The notes beneath the pieces are model-generated. The model was not told where the DNA came from. It searched no databases and was given only the letters and a program-made list of their open reading frames with translations. From Cercis canadensis (Eukaryota; Streptophyta; Magnoliopsida; Fabales; Fabaceae), in the NCBI GenBank assembly GCA_003255065.1, contig QAOA01007223.1:203317-267316 (forward strand): a stretch of DNA of 64,000 nt. The letters are read 5' to 3'. How positions within the stretch are numbered: position 1 is the stretch's first letter; each line of letters starts with the position of its first letter. Position numbers and translations under genes: made by a program. Positions 1 to 9,489 of the stretch are shown here, piece by piece.

Positions 1-1
1 C

Positions 2-3000
2 CCTAACCAAACAGCAACTACAGCCAATATTTTTTTCAACAAGCCTCAGTATTCCCAATCTCAGTACTACCAGCCTCACCAACCAAGACATGACCTTTTC
101 TCTACCACATATAACCCTGGTTGGAAAGACCATCCAAACTTGAGATATGGCAATAACATGCAACCACAACAGCAACCTAATCCTCAGCCTTACCAGTCAT
201 ACCAAAATAGACCACCAGGCTTTCAAAATAGACAACTTTTCCATCCTGCCAACTAGCAAGCTTCCACTTCTAACCAATCTACACCTAACCTAGAAGAGCT
301 TATGAAACAATTAGCAGCCAATAACCTCCAATTCCAGTAGAGCACTGGAGCTACCATTCAAAATTTGGAGACTCAAATTGGCCAATTGGCTTCATCCATT
401 AGTCAACTACAAGCTCAAGGTTCTGGTAACCTTCCCTCTCAAACAATTCCTAATCCAATTGGGAAGAATGTGAATGCAATCACCCTAAGGAGTGGTAAGG
501 AAATTCCTGACCCTACCCCTGCACCTGCAGCCAACCATTCCAGCAATGGTCAGAGCAAGCCAAATGTGCAAGATAAGCCTGTTGTTGACCCTAGCAGTTC
601 TAACTCTAGCACTCCAGAGATGCTACAGCAGCATAAGAACACTCATTTTGTTCCTCTGCCTTTCCTACAGAGAGCCCTTCAATCCAAAAAGTTGGATGAG
701 ATAGAGAAAGAAAGGGAATTTCTAGAGACATTTAGGAGAGTTGAGATTACCATTCCACTGTTAGAGGCAATCAAGCAGATTCCAAAGTATGCAAGGTTCC
801 TGAAAGAGTTGTGCACTCACAATAGGAAGTTAAAGGGCAATGAACAGGTCAGTATGGGCCAGAATGTTTCTGCCCTCATTCAACCTATGCCTAAGAAGTG
901 CCAAGATCCTGGAACTTTTACCATACCTTGGGTCATTGGAAACTGTAACTTTGAGGATGCTATGTTGGACCTTGGAGCTTTTATCAATGTCATACTCAAG
1001 TCAATTTTTCATTCACTTGGATTGGGACCCTTGCAGCCAACAGGAGTAGTGATCCAACTAGCAAACAGAAGCAATGCATACCCTGCAGGCCTGATTGAGA
1101 ATGTACTAGTTCGAGTTAATGAGTTATTTTTCCCTGCTGACTTCTACATCCTAGACATGGAGGGTGAATCAACAAACAGCAAGAATCCAATCATCCTTGG
1201 GAGACCTTTCCTCAAGACTGCTAGAACCAAGATAGATGTCCATTCTGGAACTCTTTCAATGGAGTTTGGTGATAGTATAGTGCAGTTTAATATCCTTGAT
1301 GCCATGAGATATCCCATGGAAGATCATTCTGTTTATTGCATTGATATTATTGATGAGTTAGTTAATGATAGTCTTCCCTCTGAACCCCCTGAGTTGCTGT
1401 TCTTGGATGATTCAATTTGTTGTGATTGTGATAGTGATTCTGTTTGCTATGTTTGCTTAGGGATTACTGAATTTTTAGAGAGCAATGATTCTATCACAGA
1501 GGCTATTGAAGTAGTTGATGGAGTAGTTGATGATCCTACAGTGGCAGTTAATGCCAAGTGTGAGGGGGAGATTTATGCACTAGAGGCTGTAGCCAAGACC
1601 TTACTTCTTTCCATAGAGCAGCCACCCAAACTGGAGCTTAAACCCCTCCCTGAGCATTTGACTTATGCATTTTTAGAGGAGAATGAGCAACTGCCAATTA
1701 TTATTGCCAAGAACCTTCAACCTGAGCAAGAGGCAAGGTTGTTGCACATTCTGAGAGTGAACAAGAAGGCAATTGGGTGGACACTGGCAGATATACCTGG
1801 CATCAGTCCTTCTACCTGCATGCACAGAATTTTACTTGAGGAAGATGCTAAGGCAGTGAGGCAGCCACAAAGGAAACTCAATCCACTGATTCTGGATGTG
1901 GTCAAGAAAGAGATAACCAAGCTTATTCAAGCTGAAATTATTTACCCAATCTCAGAAAGCAAATGGGTGAGCCCAGTGCAAGTTGTTCCAAAGAAGTCGG
2001 GAGTGACAGTGGTGAAGAACCAGCATGATGAGCTCATTCCCACTCAAGTTCAGAATAGCTGGAGAGTCTGTATTGATTACAGACGGCTTAATCAGGCTAC
2101 CCGCAAGGATCATTACCCACTTCCATTTATTGATCAGATGTTGGAGTGGTTGGTAGGAAAGTCCCACTATTGCTTTCTGGATGGATTCACCGGTTATTTC
2201 CAGATTCACATTGCACCGGAGGATCAAGAAAAGACCACATTTACCTGCCCCTTCGGCACCTTTGCATACCGGCGGATGCCATTTGGTCTTTGCAATGCCT
2301 CAGGTACCTTCCAACGTTGCATGATTAGTATATTTTCTGATTTTATAGAGCATTGTATGGAGGTATTCATGGATGATTTTACTGTATATGGCTCTTCCTT
2401 TGATGACTGCCTATATAGCTTGTCTAGAGTTTTGCATAGGTGTATAGAGACTAATCTTGTTCTGAATTTTGAAAAGTGTCATTTTATGGTAGAACAAGGT
2501 ATAGTCCTAGGACATGTAGTCTCTAGCAAAGGCTTAGAGGTAGATCCTGCTAAGATTGATGTTATTTCTTCTTTGCCTTACCCCGCATGCGTGCGAGAAG
2601 TTCGTTCATTTCTTGGTCATGCAGGATTCTACCGGCGCTTTATTCGTGATTTCAGCAAGATTGCCGTCCCGATGTCGAACCTGCTGCAAAAGGATGTGGA
2701 TTTCATTTTCAGCCAACCTTGCAAGGATGCATTTGATCACCTCAAGAAAGCTCTCACTTCTGCTCCCATCATCCGACCTCCCGACTGGACGCTACCATTT
2801 GAGTTGATGTGTGATTCATCCAACTACGCAGTGGGAGTAGTCCTTGCCCAGAGGGTTTGTAAGGCCCATCATGTGATTTACTATGCCTCGAGGACACTTG
2901 ATTCTGCCCAAGCGAACTACACCACAATTAAGAAAGAGCTTTTAGCAATTGTCTTTACTTTAGATAAATTTAGATCTTACTTGCTTTGTTCTCATGTGGT

Positions 3001-3190
3001 GATTTTTTTTTACCATTCAGCACTCAAGTTTCTCCTGAAGAAACCAGATGCCAAACCCAGATTGATCAGATGGATGCTCCTTATCCAAGAGTTCAACCTT
3101 GAGATTAAAGATAGGAGTGGAGTAGAAAATGTGGTTGTTGACCACCTGAGCCGGATCGAGAGAGATTCTGATGAGCAGTTTCCCATTTAG
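2..3190 (+). pseudogene. gag C-terminus, protease, reverse transcriptase and RNase H of element A
   Basis: This is one reading frame with TAG stops at 254-256, 338-340 and 3188-3190; between the last two it stays open for about 950 codons. It opens in the Gln/Pro/Tyr-rich end of gag and runs through a Gln-rich linker to an aspartic protease (active-site LDLGA, Asp codon 968-970, followed by the conserved GVVIQLANRS and ILGRPFLKTARTKIDVH). A Cys cluster near 1420-1460 follows. The RT has SWRVCIDYRRLNQATRKDHY and the catalytic FMDD (Asp codons 2372-2377). RNase H carries LMCDSSNYAVGVVLAQ and ends near VVDHLSRI. No ATG opens the long stretch: its first possible start codon is TTG at 365, so it is a segment of a longer polyprotein rather than an independent gene. 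Both protease and RT active sites look intact. Confidence 0.9.
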
Positions 3191-3443
3191 GATTCATTCG
3201 CTGACAAGCAGCTTTTAGGGCTGCATGGTGAGTTTCCCTGCTTTGCTGATATTGTTAATTATCTGGTTGCTCATGCTTTGCCTGCATACCTCACACGTGC
3301 ACAGATTGATAAATTTAAGAGTGAGGCTAAATATTATGTGTGGGATGATCCTTATTTGTTGAGATTCTGTAGTGATCAGATAATTAGGAGATGTGTGCCT
3401 AACCATGAGTTCCATTCTGTGCTTACTTTTTGTCATTCCTATG
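3191..3443 (+). pseudogene. Integrase N-terminal part of element A, cut by N1
   Basis: It reads in the same frame as the upstream pol after the TAG at 3188. It contains the linker FKSEAKYYVWDDPYLLRFC and the first histidine region of the HHCC zinc finger (CVPNHEF, FCHSY). The frame breaks at 3443, where the LTR of N1 begins. The 5 bp before the break, CTATG, recur at 20215-20219, and reading on from 20220 restores the zinc finger in frame. The insertion therefore hit the integrase zinc-binding domain. Confidence 0.85.
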
Positions 3444-4857
3444 TGATGAACACACTTTTTATACAATAGTTATCCCTCATACTTATTCTTTTAAACCTCT
3501 TTTGGGCTGAATTGAATAGACTTGGACCTCATTTGATGACATTGGATCCATTTGTACTTAATTGCAATTTCCAGCAATACTGAGCATTTTATGCTGTCTC
3601 TGTGTTTTGTGCATATCTTGAGTTCTGGATGTCTAAAAATTCTGAGTCATACCTTGTAGGAAAGCTGAGAGAATTTTCTACAACTTTCTTTCAGGGCTCC
3701 AAAGCCAATTCGGACGTCCAGAAGGTCATATGTAGCTTGGAAGCCAGAGAAGACATGCTGTCGTAGGATCCTGACCTACATGCAGTGTTTAAGCCATAAC
3801 TTGAGTTGTGGATGTCATATGGACTTAAAACTGGTACCATTGGAAAGCTAACAGTTAAATTGTTATGAAGACTGGTTCACCATATTTTATATTGAAGATG
3901 GTATTATTTGCGGTGGAAGTTGGCTGATGGTTCCAGACACCTATTGGCACTTAAATGGGCCTAACTTCCTCATGACAAGTCCAAATGGGCCTAAACCAAA
4001 GCCCAATTAAAGCTAAGGCCCATGGGAACAAGTGTGCCCTAAGGGCAATTTGGGTGTGCATGTAATTTTGGAGGTCTATATCAGCACAAAAGGGCAGCCG
4101 AAATTCAAATCAAGTCATTTAGATATTTTAGACAACTTTTGAGCTTTCCTTAGTCTTTAAGTTTTCTCTTTAGATATTTTGTAAGAACTTCGCTTCTCTT
4201 GTTCATGGAGGGCTAATTCATCAAATCAATCTAGGTTTTGGCTATTCTGATTATTGGTTTTGAGATTATGTGTTGTTGTTATTCATTTAGTTGTTAATCA
4301 AGTTCTTCAATCCTCTGAAATATTCTGTTTGAATTGCTTAATTCAAATTTGGATTTTCATATTCTGTTTGCATGTGATACAAGAGGATTGTACAGTTAAT
4401 TAATGTTTCTGAGCTTTTGGATGGATTAATTACCTTGGCTGGATCATGGACTTAAGTAAAACTGGACTTGAATGTTTGCTTAATTTATTTAGTCTTAGTT
4501 AAAAATAAATTCTAGTTGCTTAACCAGTGGACATCCATAGAACATTGAGAGGCTTCTTGATATATTTTAAAGGCCAAGAACATGGTTAATAATTGAATGG
4601 ATCATTGAAAATCAAGGATTGATTAAAATCAGAATCAGTTAAGACTTAGATTGGTTGTTTTCCCTAAAACTTTACCACTTACAATTAATTTATGTCAAAC
4701 ACTTGAACAAGCAAAACCCCCATGTTGATATGGTTCTTAATATGATTCACTAAATAGAACAATCCTTAGGTTCGACTTAGGGCTGCCTTATGCTACAAGT
4801 AGCTTAAGTAACCGACCTTAAACTTTAACTAATTTAAGGAGCCTCGGCAGCTCATCA
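3444..4857 (+). repeat. 5' LTR of N1 (family LTR-N, copy 1)
   Basis: It starts TGATGAACACACTTTTTATA and ends GCCTCGGCAGCTCATCA, with inverted ends TGATGA/TCATCA. It is directly followed by AATTTTGG and a primer-binding site. Six further copies lie in this window. It carries the spaced motif CTTGAG-N5-GATGTC-N25-GGAAAGCT twice (near 3617-3666 and 3800-3849) and a TATA-like CTATATCAG in the promoter position. Confidence 0.95.
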
Positions 4858-4862
4858 AATTT

Positions 4863-4880
4863 TGGCATCGTTGCCAGGGA
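4863..4880 (+). other. Primer-binding site of N1, tRNA-Asp type, mutated
   Basis: TGGCATCGTTGCCAGGGA lies 5 bp after the LTR. It differs from the intact site in N2 (TGGCGCCGTTGCCGGGGA) at three positions, two of them transitions at former CpG sites. The intact form is complementary to the 3' end of plant tRNA-Asp, the usual primer of Athila elements. Confidence 0.85.
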
Positions 4881-5540
4881 TTGTTCTATCTTTGAATCAA
4901 TATTATTAGTAGTAAAACTGACTTTTAACTTCCCCCTAATTCACCCTGCTTGTGTTTGAGTTTTTCTTCTTTTTAGGGTTTTGGCCACTTTTTCCATAAC
5001 TTTTTAGCCAAGTATCCATTCTGTTTGAGGCCAGTGGCCATTGTTTTTTTTGCTTTGAGGTTCCCCTCAATGTTTTAGGTTGTCCTTGTGTGAAACATGT
5101 TAATTTGGTTCCATTTTTCCTTGTTTTCCCTTCGGTTTGGCTTGATTTAGTAATTTTCGGTTCTACTATTCTGAACAAAATTTTGTACTCCGATTGACCT
5201 GAAACTTGGTCAGTTGAAGGAAAATGGGCTAACAACCAACAGTCATACCTATGGCTATATGGTCTGCCTTTTTAAGCCAAATTCCACTGTTTTGACCACT
5301 TTTCCATTTTTTAAAGATTTTTTATTTGATTTTTGAGTTCCATTTTCATCCACCTTTCGTCCTGTGGTGGTAAAAAAAAATTTAAAAATGTTTAGATACA
5401 TTTTCTAGTCTTATTTTGGTGTCTTTTTACCTTTGTTTTGTGTTTTTGGTGTGTTTCGGTTTTAGCTAAATTCTGTCAGTTTTGTGTGTTTTTGTGCATT
5501 GTGGTGTGTTTAGGCATTTAGCCACTTGTTTGCATGGTGT
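4881..5540 (+). other. Untranslated leader of N1
   Basis: About 660 bp between PBS and gag, similar to the leader of N2 (8819-9489) and more distantly to that of element D. It is T-rich and has no convincing ORF. The packaging signal would be expected here, but I see nothing that marks it. Confidence 0.7.
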
Positions 5541-7368
5541 ATGACTAGGTCTTCTCCTTTTGTATTGCTTGAAGTAGACCCTGAAATAGAGAGAACCTTG
5601 CATACACTTAATAGAGCACATAGGGTTGTTAATAATTTAGATCCTACCATGGCTGAAGCTAGAACTCCTATTGTTATTCCTGTTGTTGATCTTGTTGATG
5701 AAGGTAATAGAGCTGATAATGGTAATAGAGCTGGAAATAATAATAATAATAACATGCAACCTAGAGACAGAACTCTTAAGGAATTGGCTACCCCTGATGT
5801 TGCTTACCAACCTTTAAGGATCCAATATCATGAAATTGATACTGCTTTCGAATTCAAATCTGGATTGATACACTTGCTGCCAAAGTTTCATGGTCTTGCA
5901 GGTGAAGATCCTCATAAACATTTAAAGGAATTCCATGTGGTTTGTTCCACAATGAGGCTACAAGAAATTTCTGAAGAGCAGATCAAGTTGAGAGCATTCC
6001 CTTTCTCTCTTGCTGATGCAGCTAAAGACTGACTCTTTTACTTCTCACAAGGTTCGGTTAGAAATTGGAGTGACATGAAGAAGCTGTTTTTGGCAAAGTT
6101 CTTCCCTACATCCAGAACTGCTGCCATTCGCAAAGACATATGTGGCATAAGGCAATTGCTAGGGGAGACATTGCATGAGTATTGGGAGAAGTTTACCAAG
6201 CTGTGCTCAAGCTGCCTCCATCACCAAATAAGTGATCAACTTTTGATACAATATTTCTATGAGGGCTTGTCACCTTCGGATAGAAGTAACATTGATTCTG
6301 CTAGTGGAGGAGCATTAGTGGATAAAACACTTGCTGCTGCCAGAGATTTAATTTCCAATATGGCAGAGAATTCCCAGCAGTTTGGTGTCAGGATGATTCA
6401 TTCCACCAGGGGAGTCAATGAAGTTGGTGTATCACTTGCTGACCAACAAAGAATGGAGCACATACTTGATGAATTGACCTCCTTGGTCAGACAATTGGCA
6501 GTGGGGCGACAAGTATCCACACCTCAACCTGCAAGCTTGTGTGGCATTTGTGCTTGTCCATCACATCCTACAGACGCATGCCCTACACTGCAAGATGGTG
6601 ATTCTGGATTTCAGGATCCCTCTGTATCTGCAGCAGGTGTTTTTCCTGGTCGACCCCCATACCAATCGTAGCAGCAGCCTATATATGATCCGTACTCTAA
6701 CACTTACAACCCTGGTTGGAGGGATCATCCAAATTTTTGATATGGCAATGCTGCAGCACCACAACAGCAATCCTCCCAACAACAGCCACCTTAGCAGCAG
6801 CAGCAGTATAGGCAACCCTGGCAACAACAGAACCAATTTCAATCAACTAGGCAGGGCCAGTTTCAACAAAATAGGCCACCATTTCAGCAGCAGCCTATGC
6901 AGCCAGCCAACCCGTCAACATCCAAACCTGAGCCTTCATTAGAAGATTTGGTGAAGTAGATGGCCACCAGCAACATCCAGTTCCAGCAGATGGCAGAGTC
7001 CACCATGCAGAATCTGGAAACGCAGATTAGGCAATTGGCATCATCAGTTAGCCAGTTGCAGTCCAAGGGTTCTGGCAAACTCCCTTCACAAATAATTCCC
7101 AATGCAAATGGGAGTAATGTGAGTGCTATCACATTGAGGTCTGGCAAATCCTTGCAAGAGCCAGCCGAGCCTCAACCTGCAAGTGAGTCCCAACCAGTAG
7201 AGAAAGCAGTTCCTGAGCCAATCACCCTTGCACCTGCAAGCAAGCTGCCTACAGTAGCTTTTCCCTTTCCACAGAGAGCTACTTTGTCCAAGAATCAAGA
7301 TGAGGCTGAGAAGGATAGGGAGCTTCTGGAGACGTTCAGGAAGGTGAAAGTTAACATTCCCTTGCTGG
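5541..7368 (+). pseudogene. gag (5' part of gag-protease ORF) of N1
   Basis: The start ATG at 5541 (MTRSSPFVLLEVDPE) matches those of N2 and element D. One frame runs to the N2 insertion with stops TGA 6030, TAG 6669, TGA 6738, TAG 6792 and TAG 6957. It encodes the Retrotrans_gag core (FELKSGLIHLLPKFHGLAGE type, ETLHEYWEKFTKLCSSC), a CCHC zinc knuckle C-x2-C-x4-H-x4-C at about 6538-6580, a Gln-rich tail with YNPGWRDHPNF, and a predicted helical segment (MQNLETQIRQLASSVSQLQ). Gag would coat and package element RNA. The stops at 6792 and 6957 also occur in N2, so they predate at least one round of transposition; the TGA at 6030 and TAG at 6669 are private to N1. Confidence 0.9.
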
Positions 7369-8795
7369 TGATGAACACACTTTTTATACAATAGTTATCC
7401 CTCATACTTAGTCTTTTAAACCTCTTTTGGGCTGAATTGCATAGACTTAGACCTCATTTCATGACTTTGGATCCATTTGTGCCTAATTGCAATTTCCAGC
7501 AATACTGAGCATTTTATGTTGTCTCTGTGTTTCATGCATATCTTGAGTTTTGGATGTCTAAAAATTTTGAGTCATACCTTGTAGTAAAGCTGAGAGAATT
7601 TTCTACAACTTTCTTTCAGGACTCCAAAGCTAATTCGGACATTCAGAAGGTCATATGTAGCCTGGAAACCAGAGAAGACATGTTGTCGCAGGATCCTGAC
7701 CTACATGCAGTATTTGGGCCATAACTTGAGTTGTGTATGTCATATGGACCTGAAACTGGTACCATTGGAAAGCTAACAGACAGAGCTTCAATTGATATGA
7801 AGACCAGTTCACCATATTTTATACTAAAGATGGTCATATTTGCTGTGGAAGTCAGCTGATGGTTCCAGACACCTTTTGCCACTTAAATGGGCCTAACTTC
7901 CTCATGACAAGTCCAAATGGGCCCAAACCAAAGCCCAATTGAAGCTAAGGCCCATGGGAACAAGTGTGACCTAAGGGAAATTTAGTTGTGCATGTAATTT
8001 TGGAGGTCTATATCAGCACAAGAGGGCAGCCGAAATTGACAAGTAGTGAATTAGATATTTTTAGACAGCTTTTACTCCTTCCTTAGTCCTTAAGTTTTCT
8101 CTTAGATATTTTTGTAAGAACTTAGCTCTTCTTGTTCATGGAGAGCTAATTCATCAAATCAATCCAGGTTTTGGCTGTTCTGATTATTGGTTTTAAGATT
8201 ATGTGTTGTTGTTATTCATTCAATGATTAATCTGTTTCTTGCTTCCTCTGGATTATTCTGTTTAGATTGTTAAAATTTGAATTTGGATCTTCATGTGTGA
8301 TTGGTTAATTGCATGTGATTAAAGAGGATTGTATGGTTGATTAATGTTTCTGAGCTTTTGGATGGATTAATCACCTTGGCTGGATCATGGACTTAGGTAA
8401 AACTAGACATGAATGTTTGCTTAATTCATTTGGTCTTAGTTAAAACCGAATTCTGGTTGCTTAACCAGTGGAATCCATAGAACATTGAGAGGCTTCTTGA
8501 TATGTTTTAAAGGCCAAGAACATGGTTAATAATTGAATGGATCATTAGAAATCAAAGATGAACTAAAATCAGAATCAGTTAAGGCTTGGATTGGTTGCTT
8601 TCTCTAAAACTCTACCACTTTCAATTAATTTCTGTCAAGCGCATAAACCAAACAAAACCCCCTGTTTACATGCTTCTTAATATGATTCACTAAATAGAAC
8701 AATCCTTAGGTTCGACTTTGGGCTGTCCTATGCTGCAAATAGCTAGGTAACCGACCTTAAACTTAATTAATTTGAGGAGCCTCGGCAGCTCATCA
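7369..8795 (+). repeat. 5' LTR of N2 (LTR-N, copy 2)
   Basis: It has TGATGAACAC and CTCATCA termini and is followed by a perfect PBS. Over the first 400 bp or so I count about a dozen differences from its partner LTR. TGGGCC motifs at 7888 and 7918 and GGCCCA at 7949 lie upstream of the TATA-like TCTATATCAG at 8007-8016. An antisense reading frame of 79 codons (7643-7882, minus strand) is also open in several other copies. Confidence 0.95.
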
Positions 8796-8800
8796 AATTT

Positions 8801-8818
8801 TGGCGCCGTTGCCGGGGA
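8801..8818 (+). other. Primer-binding site of N2, tRNA-Asp
   Basis: TGGCGCCGTTGCCGGGGA is an exact 18-base complement of the 3' end of plant tRNA-Asp including CCA. It lies 5 bp after the LTR. It is the best preserved PBS in the window. Confidence 0.93.
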
Positions 8819-9489
8819 TTGTTCTATCTTTGAATCAATAGTATTAGTAGTAAAACTGACTTTTAACTTTCCCCTAATTCACCCTCTTTGTGTTTGAGTT
8901 TTTGTTCTTTTTAGGGTTTTGGCCACTTTTTCCATAACTTTTTGGCCAAGTATCCATTCTGTTTGAGGCCAGTGGCCATTGTTTTTCTTGATTTGAAGTG
9001 TCCTTAGATGTTTTATATTGTGATTGAGTGAATTCTGGCCATTTGGACCATTTTCCCTTTGTTTTTCCTTCGGTTTGGCTTGATTTAGTGAATTCTGGTT
9101 CTACTGTTCAAAACGAAAGTTTTTGCTCTGATTGATCTGAGACTTGGTCAGTTGAAGGAAAAAGGCCTAACTCACACAAGTCACTGCCTATGGATGTGAG
9201 GTCTGTTTTTTTAAGCCAAATTCCACTGTTTTGACCACTTTTCCATTTTTTAAAGATTTTTTATTTGATTTTTGAGTTCCATTTTCATCCACCTTTCATC
9301 CTGTGGTGGTAGAAAAATTTTAAAAAATGTTTAGATACCTTTTCTAGTCCTATTTTGGTGTCTTTTTACCTTTGTTTTGTGTTTTTGGTGTGTTTCGGTT
9401 TTAGCTAAATTCTGTCAGTTTTGTGTGTTTTTCTCTGTTTTTGTACATTGTGGTGTGTTTAGGCATTTAGCCACTTGTTTGTATGGTGT
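8819..9489 (+). other. Untranslated leader of N2
   Basis: It aligns with the N1 leader throughout. It is T-rich, with no ORF of note, and leads directly into the gag ATG at 9490. Confidence 0.7.

Noticed and set aside
365..3190. Treating this stretch as an intact independent gene
   Set aside because: The first codon is TTG, and the same frame continues upstream to the start of the window through two TAG stops; it is part of a gag-pol polyprotein relic.
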